A stretch of 64,000 bases of DNA from Hymenobacter siberiensis (GCF_018967845.1 NZ_JAHLZZ010000001.1:1798001-1862000), one strand, 5' to 3'. Counted from the first letter of the stretch, positions 1 through 8,232 are shown. Notes: generated from the letters alone by a model not told the origin. Translations and numbers: made by a program.

Positions 1-84
1 GCCGCCCACAATGTGCGTGGCCGAAGCCGCCAGCGGCAGCAGCAACAGCAGCAACAGCAGTCTAAGCGAGCGGAGGGTTTTCAT
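1..84 (-). CDS. N-terminus of a secreted protein (partial)
   Basis: Read on the minus strand from ATG at 84, 28 codons run off the window edge. They encode a Lys/Arg start, a run of eight leucines and an AxA-like cleavage site, followed by ATHIVGG. A mature N-terminus of the form THIVGG(E) is common in large PKD- or gliding-type surface proteins of Bacteroidota, so this is probably the start of a T9SS cargo protein. That identity is inference from a few residues; only the signal peptide is directly visible. Confidence 0.6.
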   Translation of the reverse strand, partial: MKTLRSLRLLLLLLLLPLAASATHIVGG

Positions 85-127
85 GGTAGTAGTGAAGATA
101 ATAAATCGGCCGGCAGCAGCTGAAAAA

Positions 128-227
128 CCTCGCCCCCGGCACCTCTCCAAGATAGGGGTGCCACGCGACTTTCAGCGCGGGCTAACGTCAGGTTCCCCTC
201 TCTTTTGGAGAGGTGCCGGGGGCGAGG
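128..227. repeat. Inverted repeat with 23-bp perfect arms
   Basis: The arms at 128-150 and 205-227 are exact reverse complements (CCTCGCCCCCGGCACCTCTC and 3 more bases) around a 54-bp loop. It lies between the starts of the partial secreted gene and the end of the small lipoprotein gene. It could be a terminator-like hairpin or a member of an interspersed palindrome family. Confidence 0.7.
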
Positions 228-242
228 TACCCCTGTGCCGGG

Positions 243-428
243 TTAGTTAGCGCCCGTGCCCGTACCGGTTCCCGTCGTAGTCGTGGTCGTCGGCGGAGTG
301 GCCGTCGTGATTTTCTTGGTGCAGCCGCCGTTGGGGCCCACATTGTCTTTCTCGCAGCCTGAGAAACTGCTCATGGAGCATAGCAGCGCCGCGGCGCTGG
401 CAAAACGTAGGAGGTTAGTGAAGCGCAT
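243..428 (-). CDS. Small lipoprotein with Thr/Gly-rich tail
   Basis: The predicted protein has 61 residues. Residues 1-25 form a lipoprotein signal peptide with the lipid-attachment cysteine at C25 (SSFSGC). The mature part is only about 36 residues: a charged EKDNVGPNGG start, then a low-complexity Thr/Pro/Gly tail ending in TGTGTGAN. No domain is recognised. It lies upstream of, and in the same direction as, the partial secreted gene. Small lipoproteins of this kind are common in Bacteroidota and usually have no known function. The signal peptide is convincing; the coding status of such a short gene is somewhat less certain. Confidence 0.55.
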   Translation of the reverse strand: MRFTNLLRFASAAALLCSMSSFSGCEKDNVGPNGGCTKKITTATPPTTTTTTGTGTGTGAN

Positions 429-482
429 AAAAGTTGGTTGGGGAAAAAGGGTTGAAAAATGGAAAAAATAATGAAAGGAAGG

Positions 483-1661
483 CTAGTGAATGTTGCCGCC
501 CACGGCCAGGCCGCTGGGCACGGCGGCGGGCACGGTGCGGTCGTAGCTGGTGGCGGTGAGGGATTGCAGAAAGGCGATGATGTTCTGCGGATTGGTCACG
601 CGGCCGGGAAACAGCGGGTCGCGCTGCCCCAGGCTCACGTGCGGGTTGGCTGTGGCCGGTGCCCCGGGCGGTGGCGCGTAGAAAGCCAGCACCGCCTGCA
701 GGTTGGGCAGCGTGCCGCTGTGCATGTAGGGCGCAGTGAGGGCCACGTTGCGCAGGCTGGGCGTGCGGAAGGCGTAGCTGCCATTGGCCCCCGCATCAGA
801 AGCCGGGTTTTTGCTATTATCGGCCACGCCGAGGACGTGCAGCTGGTAGTCGCTGAGCATCGGGCCGCTGTGGCACTTGGCGCAGCCGCTGGTCACGAAA
901 TCGTTCAGCCCCTGCACCTGCTGGGCCGTGAGGGCACTTTTGTCGCCGCGCATGTATTGGTCGAAAGGCGCATCGGTGGCCAGCAGCGTGCGCTCGAAGC
1001 AGGCAATGGCCTTGCCGATATTGGCCGCCGAAATGGGCGTGGCCTCCGCGAACGCGGCGCTGAACAGCGGCCCATATGCCGCAATGCCGCGCAGCCGCGC
1101 CACCACCGAATCGAGGGCCACGCCCTCGGTATACTGGTGGCCGCGCATCTCCTCCAGCGTAGCCACGGGCATCAGCGACTGGTTTTCAAGTGACTGTGCC
1201 CGCAAATCCCAGAACATGGCGGCCGTGGCGGGCTGGTAGCTGCCATCGGTCGCCATGCCGTTGAAAGCGGCGTTGAGCACGGTGGGCGAGTTGCGCTGGT
1301 TGAAGGCAATGTCGTTGGGGGCGCGGAAGTGGCGGGCGGTGCCCAGGCCCTGGCCGTTGCTGCCGATGCTGAGGTCGAGGGCGTCGGCGTAGCCGCTGGC
1401 GGGATGGTGGCAGCTGGCGCAGCTCACGTCCTTGCCGCCCGACAGCACGGGGTCCCAGAACAGGGCGCGGCCCAGCGCGATTTTGGCCGCGCTGCTCGGG
1501 TTGCTGGCCGGGGCGGTGGCCTCCTGCGGCAGGGCCGTGATGGCGGCGAGGTCGGCGGTGGTGGGCGTGCTGGGTTCGCGGTCTTTCTGACAGGCCACTA
1601 CCAGCAGCAGCGCGGCGGCGGCCATCATCGAAGCAAGTCGGGGAAGCAGGGTCGAGGCCAT
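483..1661 (-). CDS. Di-haem cytochrome c peroxidase (CcpA/MauG family)
   Basis: The protein has 392 residues if started at the ATG at 1661, which places a lipoprotein signal directly at the N-terminus (LLLVVACQK, Cys about 24). The frame is open a further 24 codons upstream, but those encode no signal. Two c-type haem sites are visible: CASCH at about residues 81-85 and CAKCH at 260-264, the spacing of bacterial di-haem peroxidases. The family reduces hydrogen peroxide in the periplasm with electrons from small cytochromes; MauG relatives oxidise protein side chains instead. Being lipid-anchored, it probably acts at the outer face of a membrane. No electron-donor gene is adjacent. The family call is firm, the substrate is not. 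Confidence 0.9.
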   Translation of the reverse strand: MASTLLPRLASMMAAAALLLVVACQKDREPSTPTTADLAAITALPQEATAPASNPSSAAKIALGRALFWDPVLSGGKDVSCASCHHPASGYADALDLSIGSNGQGLGTARHFRAPNDIAFNQRNSPTVLNAAFNGMATDGSYQPATAAMFWDLRAQSLENQSLMPVATLEEMRGHQYTEGVALDSVVARLRGIAAYGPLFSAAFAEATPISAANIGKAIACFERTLLATDAPFDQYMRGDKSALTAQQVQGLNDFVTSGCAKCHSGPMLSDYQLHVLGVADNSKNPASDAGANGSYAFRTPSLRNVALTAPYMHSGTLPNLQAVLAFYAPPPGAPATANPHVSLGQRDPLFPGRVTNPQNIIAFLQSLTATSYDRTVPAAVPSGLAVGGNIH

Positions 1662-1733
1662 GAAGAAAGCAGGGGGGAGGAGCGGAGGAGTAAGCGGCAA
1701 TCTGCCAGCCAATAGGCAGCGGGTTTGGCTCAA

Positions 1734-2048
1734 ATTTGCGGCTCCTTAATAACTGGGGCCAACTGCAATCGCCGAGCTACTGTCCCGCGTCGCCCATTCG
1801 CCTTTTTAGCCCCCCCAAACGGCGCGGTCAATTGGGGCCACGCCGCACCAGCGGCCTATAGTGCCGACTGGGCGATATCCACCCCCTGCTGGCCGATACA
1901 AGGCCCGGGCACCCAAGGGCGAGTTGTAGCTTTGGAGAGAGTTAAAAGTTGGGAGTATAAGAGCTAAAAATGGGGGTTGAGGACTGGCCGCCGTTCGTTC
2001 TCGCTACGCAACGCTTCACTTTTAACTCCTAACTCCCAACTCCTAACT
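1734..2048. other. Intergenic region with iterated AGTTAAAAGT/AGTTGGGAGT inverted repeat
   Basis: This 315-bp gap separates the divergent peroxidase and sensor-kinase genes, so promoters for both should lie here. A TAGCTTTG at 1927-1934 fits the Bacteroidota -7 element but no good -33 partner is seen. From about 1940 to 1956 the strand reads AGTTAAAAGTTGGGAGT, and the reverse complement of closely related decamers fills 2018-2048. Together they form an imperfect inverted repeat that ends at the kinase start codon. The 1734-1920 part shows nothing else recognisable. Confidence 0.5.
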
Positions 2049-3161
2049 ATGCCCATACCCCTGCTCCGTTCGGCTTCCACGCTGCTACTGCACGCTCTGG
2101 TCTGGGGGCTGGTGGCGGTGTTGCTGGTGGCCCAGCAGCCCGACTACCCCGGCCCCAAGCCCATCGAGTTCTGGCTGACGCAGGCCGTGGTGTTTGGCCT
2201 GCTGGTGGGCGTGTTTTACCTGAACGTGGCGTGGGCCGCGCCGCGCCTGCTGTATGGCGGCAAAGGCTGGGCCTACGTGGTGCTGAATGCCGCGCTGGTG
2301 CTGGCGGTGCTGGCCATTCATCAGCAGGCAGAGCAACGCCTGGGGGTGCCCGAGCTGATTTCGGCTGCCCGCGAGGCCGTCCTCAACCCGCCCAATCCGT
2401 GGTCGGCGCCGCGCCCGTACCCGGTGCCGGGCCTGGAGGAAGGTAGCCCGTTCGTCAATTCCGGGGTGCTGCTGCTGGCGCTGCTGGTGCTGGGCATTGC
2501 CACCAGCCTCGCGGCCATGCAAAAGGGCCAGCGCGACGCCGAAAGCAGCCTGGAGCTGGAGCGCCGCCAGGTAGCCACCGAGCTGAGCCTGCTGAAAGCC
2601 CAAATCAACCCGCACTTCTTCTTCAACACCCTCAATAACATCTACGCCCTCACGCTGCTCGACGCCGACCAGGCCCGCGCCGCCCTGCACCGTCTCTCGC
2701 GCATGATGCGCTACGTGCTGTACGAGTCGCCGGCCGGCCACACCTGCCTGAGCCAGGAAATCAGCTTCCTGCGCGATTATGTTGAGCTAATGCACCTGCG
2801 CCTGACCAACAAAGTGCAGGTCAGCTTCGAGATGCCCGACCCGCTCAGCCCCGACCCGTTCATCGCGCCCATGCTGTTCCAGCCGTTTGTTGAGAATGCG
2901 TTTAAGCACGGCGTGAGCGCCACCGCGCCCAGCCGCATCAGCATCGAGCTGCGCCAGCCCACGGCCCATACCGTGGAGCTGTGCGTGCGCAACACCGTGT
3001 TCCCCGACCGGCCCGCCGACGACGACGATGAGCCCGGCGGTATTGGCCTGGCCAACACCCAGCGCCGCCTCGATTTGCTCTATCCCCACGCCCACACCGT
3101 GCGCGTAAACCCCCACAACGCCGCCAACGAATACGAAGTATGCCTGCACCTGAATCTATAA
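2049..3161 (+). CDS. LytS/YehU-type sensor histidine kinase
   Basis: The protein has 370 residues. Hydrophobic segments near residues 9-28, 40-60, 78-95 and 135-155 suggest four membrane helices, followed by a short coiled coil. The His_kinase domain has the motif KAQINPHFFFNTLNNIYAL with its phosphoacceptor His, and the HATPase part shows the N-box FVENAFKHG and GIGLANTQRRL. This is the usual small LytS-like architecture of Bacteroidota. The ATG at 2049 is chosen because the upstream in-frame codons come from the repeat. The response regulator starts 22 bp before this gene ends, so the two are translationally coupled partners. The signal sensed is unknown. Confidence 0.92.
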   Translation: MPIPLLRSASTLLLHALVWGLVAVLLVAQQPDYPGPKPIEFWLTQAVVFGLLVGVFYLNVAWAAPRLLYGGKGWAYVVLNAALVLAVLAIHQQAEQRLGVPELISAAREAVLNPPNPWSAPRPYPVPGLEEGSPFVNSGVLLLALLVLGIATSLAAMQKGQRDAESSLELERRQVATELSLLKAQINPHFFFNTLNNIYALTLLDADQARAALHRLSRMMRYVLYESPAGHTCLSQEISFLRDYVELMHLRLTNKVQVSFEMPDPLSPDPFIAPMLFQPFVENAFKHGVSATAPSRISIELRQPTAHTVELCVRNTVFPDRPADDDDEPGGIGLANTQRRLDLLYPHAHTVRVNPHNAANEYEVCLHLNL

Positions 3162-3937
3162 TCCCCGCCGTTGCCGCCGCCCCGTTCGTCATCAACTGCG
3201 TAGCCGTCGACGACGAGCCCCTGGCCCTGGGCCTGGTGTGCTCCTTCATCGAGCAAACCCCGTTTCTGCGCCTTGTGGGCCGGCACGAAAGCGCCGTGGC
3301 CGCCCTGCGCTCGCTGCACGAGCGCCCCGATGCCCAGCTGCTGTTTCTTGACATTAAGATGCCCGACCTCAGCGGGCTGGAGCTGGCCAAGGTGCTGCAG
3401 CACGGCCCGCGCATCATCTTCACCACCGCCTTCAACCAGTACGCCCTGGAGGGCTTCCGCGTCGATGCGCTCGATTACCTGCTCAAGCCCTTCGACTACC
3501 AGGAGTTTCTGCGCGCTGCCCTCAAGGCCAGAACCTATTTCGAAATGAAGCAGGCCAGCGAAATCCCCGCGCCCGCCACCACCCCACCAATCCCCCAACC
3601 CGCCAATCCACCAGAGGACGACTACATCTACCTCAAAGTGGAGTACCAGCTGGTGCGCGTGCCCCTGGCCGACATCGTGTACGTGGAGGGCCTGAAGGAC
3701 TACGTGAAGGTGCACCTGGCCAGCCAGACGCGGCCGCTGCTCTCGCTCACCAGCCTGCGCGGCATGGAGGAAAAGCTGCCCGCCGGCAAGTTTCTGCGCA
3801 TCCACCGCAGCTACATCGTGGGGCTGGGCCACATCCAGTCGGTGGGGCGCGGCACGGTGCAGATTGCCGGCGAAACCCTGCCCGTGAGCGACGGTTACCG
3901 CGAGGGCTTCGACCAGTTTTTTAGTCGCTGGAAATAA
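3140..3937 (+). CDS. LytTR-family response regulator
   Basis: The protein has 265 residues. A receiver domain occupies about residues 17-135, with acidic residues VDDE near 23-26, the phosphoacceptor Asp71 in FLDIKMPDLSG, and the conserved Lys in DYLLKPFDY. A Pro/Ala-rich linker leads to a C-terminal LytTR DNA-binding domain (about 165-265) with IVYVEGLKDYVKVHL and the FLRIHRSYIVG segment. LytTR regulators bind paired direct repeats upstream of their targets; none was identified here. The gene overlaps the end of the kinase gene by 22 bp, which marks them as a cognate pair. The family call is firm; target genes are unknown. Confidence 0.93.
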   Translation: MPAPESIIPAVAAAPFVINCVAVDDEPLALGLVCSFIEQTPFLRLVGRHESAVAALRSLHERPDAQLLFLDIKMPDLSGLELAKVLQHGPRIIFTTAFNQYALEGFRVDALDYLLKPFDYQEFLRAALKARTYFEMKQASEIPAPATTPPIPQPANPPEDDYIYLKVEYQLVRVPLADIVYVEGLKDYVKVHLASQTRPLLSLTSLRGMEEKLPAGKFLRIHRSYIVGLGHIQSVGRGTVQIAGETLPVSDGYREGFDQFFSRWK

Positions 3938-4011
3938 ACTTCCGGGCCCGTGCGCCAATCCAACCAATGTTCACGCTGCGTTAATAGTAGCGTCACTACC
4001 TTGGCTGCATT

Positions 4012-4236
4012 ATGACTGAGAATCAGCCTGATTACTTCGATACCGATGACCGCCCCCAACCCGCTGACTATGCGAGTGCTGCCGCCGAGCGCAAGCTCAG
4101 AATCTGGGCCGTGCTCAACGCCGTGGAGCAAGGCCTGATGGATGCCGTGGAGGCCTGCGCCGCCTACGGCATCAGCCCCGCCGAGCTGGAAGAACAGCGC
4201 GCCGACTGGCTCGATTTCGAGTCGGGCCGCCGCTGA
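4012..4236 (+). CDS. Small helix-turn-helix-like protein
   Basis: The protein has 74 residues, is acidic at the N-terminus, then shows AERKLRIWAVLNAVEQG followed by a helical segment, VEACAAYGISPAELEEQ. The pattern KLRI...(turn)...YGIS.EEL resembles helix-turn-helix modules of the DUF1153/SciP or transposase-associated kind. That resemblance is by eye only. It lies just after the LytTR gene and 46 bp before an IS3 end. A function cannot be assigned; it may be a small regulator or a leftover of mobile-element cargo. Confidence 0.6.
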   Translation: MTENQPDYFDTDDRPQPADYASAAAERKLRIWAVLNAVEQGLMDAVEACAAYGISPAELEEQRADWLDFESGRR

Positions 4237-4360
4237 TTGCCGGCCGGGCTGGAATTAACTTTTAAGCCTCTTTGTATGAATTGTAAGCTTCCCCCGAAAG
4301 TGAGCCAATCAAAAATAGAGAGAGGTAGTAACTTTTCACTTCTTCTATTTTTAACTGTTC

Positions 4361-4624
4361 ATGAAAAAAAGTCGCTTTAGTGAAGCCCAGATTCCGGGAA
4401 TTTTACGCCAACAGGACCAAGACCAGACAGTGGTCCAGATTTGCCGGGAACACGGCATCAGTGAGCCCACCTTTTACGCGTGGAAAAGCAAGTTTGGGGG
4501 CATGGGCGTGAGCGAGTTGCAGCGCCTCAAGCACTTGGAATAGGAAAACCGCCGCCTCAAACAGCTCTACGCCGAGTTGAGTCTGGAACACCAGGTTATC
4601 AAGGAGGTATTGCGAAAAAAGTAG
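4361..4624 (+). pseudogene. IS3-family transposase OrfA with in-frame stop
   Basis: OrfA (88 codons) begins MKKSRFSEAQIPGILRQQ, the DNA-binding helix-turn-helix of IS3-type transposases, and continues to a leucine-zipper-like ENRRLKQLYAELSLEHQVI. A TAG at 4541-4543 interrupts it between KHLE and ENRRLKQ, where a sense codon is expected. The end overlaps the A AAA AAG heptamer at 4615-4621, the classical site for -1 frameshifting into orfB. The nonsense codon and the missing orfB end make it non-functional. Confidence 0.8.
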
Positions 4625-4915
4625 TCACCCCCACGGCCCGGCGCGCCGTGGCCCATTACGCCAGTGGGCGGGGGCTGAGCCAGCGCCAGGCGTGTGCACT
4701 CGTGGGCCTGGCCCGCAACAGCTACGCCCCGCCACCGGGCGGGGGCCGTGGGGGACTCCAGCCCGCCGATGCCGAACTCGTTGCCCGGCTGCGGGCACTG
4801 GTGCAGCGGCACGGCGGCTGGGGCTTTTGGAAATACTACTACCGCCTGCGCAAGCTGCGGGTCGTGGTCAATCACAAGCGTGTATGGCGTATCTATCAGC
4901 TACTGAATTTACAAC
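4621..4915 (+). pseudogene. IS3-family transposase OrfB, truncated
   Basis: In the -1 frame relative to OrfA the sequence reads VVTPTARRAVAHYASGRGLS, then GWGFWKYYYRLRKLRVVVNH and KRVWRIYQLLNLQL. This is the N-terminal HTH_21 region of an IS3 OrfB integrase. Full OrfB proteins are about 270-290 residues with a DDE core; here about 100 remain and the DDE domain is missing, because the IS630 element begins at 4916. Confidence 0.78.
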
Positions 4916-4931
4916 TAGTGGTCAAAAAACA

Positions 4932-5582
4932 TTAAATAGTTGGGTATAATCGGTTTAATTTAATGCGGGCATCAGCGGTTTTGAATTGCCAGTTGCGCGG
5001 TTTTAGGTTGGCATTTTGCTTGTTTTTCCACCGTTTGACGACCGCCTGCACGGCTTCTTTGCTCGAAAAGGAGCGGTCAAGCACTTGGCGCGTGAGGACG
5101 GAGAATTCAATTTCGGCCATATTCAGCCACGACCCGTGGACGGGGGGGTAAATGATTTCCATCCGCTGCACATAGGCCCGGGCGACTTCCGGTGGGAAGT
5201 GGGCGTAGAAGTTGCTGATTCGGTGCGTACTCAGGTTGTCCATCACCCAGCGCACTTTTTTCGCTTCCCGGTAGGTCGTGTCCATTAGCCGGGCCACAAA
5301 CTGCACCCACGTGGCGGCTTTGTGGTCGTTCTCCACGGTCAACTCGCGCCAACCGCGCAACGGTTCGGTGGCGACGAACAACTCCACCACGCCCCGGCGC
5401 ACGTATTCCGAATCGCGGTGTGGCTGCCCGTTGGAAGCAGTAAATTCTTGGTAATCGAGTAGTTGTTTAGGCGATTCGTCCAGGCACACAACGGGAAAAT
5501 CCGCGTCGTAGGGCTGCTCGTACACGTCTAGCACCTGCTCCATCTGGCACACAAAGGCCGCGTTCTCTTCGGCCGGAATCAC
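4932..5582 (-). CDS. IS630 transposase, catalytic part
   Basis: This frame encodes the DDE domain: VVCLDESPKQLLD (first Asp), VRWVMDNLSTH (second Asp) and SWLNMAEIEFSVL (Glu), the canonical IS630/Tc1-mariner signature. The nominal start is a GTG at 5582, but the sequence upstream in this frame still reads AKKNELKPFQGPTQWVIP, the normal continuation of the N-terminal frame. It is therefore the second half of a fused protein made by a -1 shift at the A8 run at 5616-5623, not an independent gene. All catalytic residues are present, so the element may be active if frameshifting occurs. Confidence 0.85.
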   Translation of the reverse strand: MIPAEENAAFVCQMEQVLDVYEQPYDADFPVVCLDESPKQLLDYQEFTASNGQPHRDSEYVRRGVVELFVATEPLRGWRELTVENDHKAATWVQFVARLMDTTYREAKKVRWVMDNLSTHRISNFYAHFPPEVARAYVQRMEIIYPPVHGSWLNMAEIEFSVLTRQVLDRSFSSKEAVQAVVKRWKNKQNANLKPRNWQFKTADARIKLNRLYPTI

Positions 5583-6061
5583 CCACTGCGTGGGGCCCTG
5601 AAAAGGCTTAAGTTCGTTTTTTTTAGCAGCCGCGCCACCATTGTGGTCGAAATATGCTCGACCACCTGCAACTCCACCAGCCGGTTGGCCAGCATCCCCA
5701 ACTGCCAGCGCGGGTGGTCGTCGGGGGGGCTTTGGCAGAGCAAGACCGTCAGATGGGTTTCTACCCGACCGTCTATCTTTTTGTCAGAGCGCGTTTTACG
5801 TACTTTCGGCTCGAACATCTTCAGGCCTTCCTCGCAGAACTGACGGCGTACCCGTTCCACCGTGCGGGTGCAGATACCCAGCACGGCAGCCAGTTCCAGG
5901 GCCGGGCGGCGCCCGGTCTGCTCGTCGCTGTTCAACAAAATTTGAATGTCCCGAAGTTTAGCCGAATGGGCTTTATACTTCTTCTGCCACCCCTCTAGGG
6001 TCTGGCGTTCGTCGGCGGTCAGGTAAAGGCGATAAAGGGTCATAACGAAGGACTTAGTCAT
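5579..6061 (-). CDS. IS630 transposase, N-terminal helix-turn-helix part
   Basis: The frame has 160 codons. It carries the DNA-binding half of an IS630 transposase: ELAAVLGICTRTVERVRRQF is a helix-turn-helix, followed by a second HTH_32-like region. It ends LLKKTNLSLFRAPRSG, which is not conserved; a shift to the -1 frame at the run of eight A (plus-strand T at 5616-5623) restores LKKNELKPFQGPTQWV and joins the catalytic frame. IS630-family elements often use such slippage. Whether this is programmed or a plain mutation cannot be decided from one copy. Confidence 0.83.
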   Translation of the reverse strand: MTKSFVMTLYRLYLTADERQTLEGWQKKYKAHSAKLRDIQILLNSDEQTGRRPALELAAVLGICTRTVERVRRQFCEEGLKMFEPKVRKTRSDKKIDGRVETHLTVLLCQSPPDDHPRWQLGMLANRLVELQVVEHISTTMVARLLKKTNLSLFRAPRSG

Positions 6062-6109
6062 CCTTAATCCGATACGACCAATTAAAGTTTTTGAACCACT
6101 AGTCCGCCT

Positions 6110-7819
6110 TTACTCCACGAATAGGCGGCGCACCTGCCCGCCAGTGCGCACCAAGTACACCCCTGCCGGTAACCCGGCTGGTAAGACTAGGTGGGCCGCG
6201 CCTTGGGCGTTGGACTTGGTGATAAGCACTTCTCGGCCCAACCCGTCAAGCACGGTGATTGTGGTGTTCGGGGCACCCCCGGTTATTCTAGCAGTACCAT
6301 GGGTAGGGTTGGGGAATAGGTCCAGCTCAGTGGCTGAGCTGTTCGGAGAGCTGGATAGCGGGCCCGTGCCGCCATTCAAATACACGTTAATTGTGGCGTT
6401 AGAGGCAGCATTGACGGTCAAAAAATCTAGGTCGCTGTCGCCGTCTAAGTCAGCAAGGAGTAGGTTGCTATTGCCAATGCCTCCGGCAAGGGTCATGTTT
6501 TGGGAGCCTCCAAAGAGGCCGCTGCCGTTGTTTAAACGGATGCTCAAGTTGCTGCCGAAGCCGGAAAGAAGGTCGGCGTCGCCATCGGCGTCTACGTCGC
6601 CCACTGCTAAACTAAATGCGTTAATTCCACTCACATCCTGGTTGCCGCTGAACGTGCCTGTGCCGTCATTAAGACGCACACTTACGTTTGAGGAATAAGA
6701 ATTAGCTGCCAGAATGTCTAAGTCGCCATCACCGTCCACGTCACTTATCGCCACTTGGCCGGGGCCACTTCCCACGGATAAATCCTGAGTTCCGCTGAAT
6801 GTGCCCGAGCCGTTGTTCAGCCTGATGCTTATCGTGCCCGGTCCGTTCCTGCTTGCGTTGGCTACAAGCAGGTCCAAGTCGCCATCGCCGTCCACATCGC
6901 CCATAACAATGTCCGCTGGCTGGTTGCCCACCAGTACACTGGTAGGGGCCCCGAACGTACCAGTGCCATTGTTGAGCTGCACGCTCGCCAAACTATTCGC
7001 GCTGACCGTGAGCAGGTCCAAATCACCATCGCCGTCCACATCGCCAAGTACGAGCCGTTGAACGTCAGAACCGCCTGCTTGGATGGTTTGTGCGTTAGTA
7101 AACGTACCAGCCCCAACGTTCAGCAATACGCTCGACTGATTGAAAAAGAGGTTACCAGCTACGGCGTCCAAGCTACCGTCGCCATTTATGTCACCCACGG
7201 CCACACTGCTAGGGTTAAACCCAACAGATGTGCGCAGGGGGCTTCCAAATGTGCCGGTTCCGTTATTGAGTCGTACGTCTACGGTTCTGCCTTCAAAATT
7301 GGCGGTGACGATGTCTAGGTCACCATCGCCATCCATGTCGCCAACCTTCACGTTGCGGATAGAATTAAGTGAGGCATCTGTCCCCCGAAAGCCTGCCACA
7401 AAAGAGCCCGTGCCCGTACCACCCACCGCTGTAGTAAACTGCCCAACTAGCGCCCTCGCCAAGGAGCCTCCGTTGCTCGTCGCAAGAGTAGACACGGTAA
7501 ATTGCACCGTTTCGCCTGGCCGGAAATCATAAGGCGTCGGTGCGAAGCTGAGGTTACTCCCATTTACTACAGCTGGTGTAGCGCCACGCGAACGCAGCCC
7601 GCCACGCTGGTTGCTGAATACTTTCAACGCTCCAGCCGAGGCCGCTGTCAGTGGCTGGGTAAAAGTAACGGTGAGTGGGGCGGTGCGTGATGCTGCCTTA
7701 GCGTTGGCCATCGGTACGATGGTCGAAATGGTAGGAGCCTGGGCAAAGGCTACCCCAGATGGGGCGAGTAGCAAGGCAGAACAGAGCGCCCGAATGGCGC
7801 GGGGGTAGAGATGGTTCAC
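6110..7819 (-). CDS. FG-GAP/VCBS-repeat surface protein with T9SS sorting domain
   Basis: The protein has 569 residues. A signal peptide (about 1-27, ending GVAFAQA) is followed by an Ig-like Big_5-type domain (about 30-130, starting PTISTIVPMANA). Then come seven or more VCBS/FG-GAP repeats with calcium-binding cores such as VGDMDGDGDLDIV and LRLNNGTGTF, which predict a beta-propeller. The last about 75 residues are a T9SS type A sorting domain (LDLFPNPTHGTARI ... GVYLVRTGGQVRRLFVE). The protein should be exported and attached to the cell surface or secreted; the family often binds polysaccharide or protein ligands. A -7-like TACATTTG lies at 7872-7879, about 50 bp upstream of the start. Confidence 0.92.
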   Translation of the reverse strand: MNHLYPRAIRALCSALLLAPSGVAFAQAPTISTIVPMANAKAASRTAPLTVTFTQPLTAASAGALKVFSNQRGGLRSRGATPAVVNGSNLSFAPTPYDFRPGETVQFTVSTLATSNGGSLARALVGQFTTAVGGTGTGSFVAGFRGTDASLNSIRNVKVGDMDGDGDLDIVTANFEGRTVDVRLNNGTGTFGSPLRTSVGFNPSSVAVGDINGDGSLDAVAGNLFFNQSSVLLNVGAGTFTNAQTIQAGGSDVQRLVLGDVDGDGDLDLLTVSANSLASVQLNNGTGTFGAPTSVLVGNQPADIVMGDVDGDGDLDLLVANASRNGPGTISIRLNNGSGTFSGTQDLSVGSGPGQVAISDVDGDGDLDILAANSYSSNVSVRLNDGTGTFSGNQDVSGINAFSLAVGDVDADGDADLLSGFGSNLSIRLNNGSGLFGGSQNMTLAGGIGNSNLLLADLDGDSDLDFLTVNAASNATINVYLNGGTGPLSSSPNSSATELDLFPNPTHGTARITGGAPNTTITVLDGLGREVLITKSNAQGAAHLVLPAGLPAGVYLVRTGGQVRRLFVE

Positions 7820-7871
7820 GCTAGAAGATGTTGTTATTGGAAAAATTGCCTGCTCCAGCCGACAATCTCAT

Positions 7872-7879
7872 CAAATGTA
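7872..7879 (-). promoter_or_regulatory. Candidate -7 promoter element for the FG-GAP gene
   Basis: The minus strand reads TACATTTG, a match to the Bacteroidota TAnnTTTG element, 52 bp upstream of the start codon. A clear -33 TTTG at the right distance is not seen. Confidence 0.4.
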
Positions 7880-7989
7880 GCAACTTCATCAAAACAACTT
7901 TTCGAGGCTGCGTAAGCCAGGCCCTGAAAATTGCTCTTCGTTGAGCATCAACAAAGTTTTGTCCCGTGAGCCGTCCCGCAGAAAGAAAA

Positions 7990-8030
7990 AGACCCTGCAA
8001 CTTGCTAATAATTAGCTGGTTGCAGGGTCT
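7990..8030 (-). terminator. Terminator after tRNA-Arg
   Basis: The arms AGACCCTGCAAC (7990-8001) and GTTGCAGGGTCT (8019-8030) are perfect reverse complements. On the minus strand they are followed by TTTTTCTTTC. It sits 5 bp after the tRNA 3' end, so it is an intrinsic terminator for it. Confidence 0.85.
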
Positions 8031-8035
8031 AATAG

Positions 8036-8109
8036 TGGTCGTGTAAGGAGTCGAACCTTAAACCTTCTGATTCGTAGTCAGATGCTCTATCCAATTGAGC
8101 TACACAACC
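8036..8109 (-). tRNA. tRNA-Arg (anticodon ACG)
   Basis: The 74-nt cloverleaf is complete. The acceptor GGTTGTG pairs with CACGACC with one G-T wobble; the D arm is GCTC...GAGC; the anticodon arm TCTGA/TCAGA holds the loop CTACGAA, giving anticodon ACG (Arg, CGN codons after A34 to inosine). The T arm is TAAGG/CCTTA with loop TTCGACT, and the discriminator base is A. The CCA end is not encoded. A near-perfect promoter lies upstream and a terminator downstream, so it is a single-gene transcript. Confidence 0.97.
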
Positions 8110-8129
8110 CTTTTCCCGTGTTGGGAGCA

Positions 8130-8162
8130 CAAAGGTAAGAGGATAAAAAGCGCCTGTGCAAA
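8130..8162 (-). promoter_or_regulatory. Promoter of tRNA-Arg
   Basis: On the minus strand TTTG (8159-8162) is followed after 21 bp by TACCTTTG (8130-8137). This is the Bacteroidota sigma-A pattern, TTTG about 20 bp before TAnnTTTG. The tRNA begins 20 bp downstream. It is the best promoter in the window and sets the local consensus TACCTTTG. Confidence 0.8.
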
Positions 8163-8232
8163 CCACGCGCCCATTTTTCCTCAATAAAAATGTGCAGATG
8201 GCAGCAAGTGACTAATAATCAGCTGGAGATTT

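Larger units (their letters stand above)
4282..4915 (+). mobile_element. IS3-family element, 5' part only
   Basis: The left end starts at about 4282 with TGTAAGCTTCCCCCGAAAGT, an IS3-like terminal sequence beginning with TG. Inside lie orfA, an A6G slippery heptamer at 4615-4621 and the first part of orfB. The element is cut at 4915 by the IS630 element, and no 3' remainder is found on the other side at 6102, so insertion was followed or accompanied by deletion. It cannot transpose on its own. Confidence 0.8.
4916..6101 (-). mobile_element. IS630-family insertion sequence, complete
   Basis: The ends are imperfect inverted repeats: TAGTGGTCAAAAAACATTAA from 4916, and on the other strand TAGTGGTTCAAAAACTTTAA from 6101. 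A TA dinucleotide flanks both sides, as expected for IS630, which targets TA. It contains two overlapping minus-strand reading frames that together give a transposase. It is inserted in the IS3 orfB and its right end lies 9 bp from the end of the FG-GAP gene. Confidence 0.85.
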
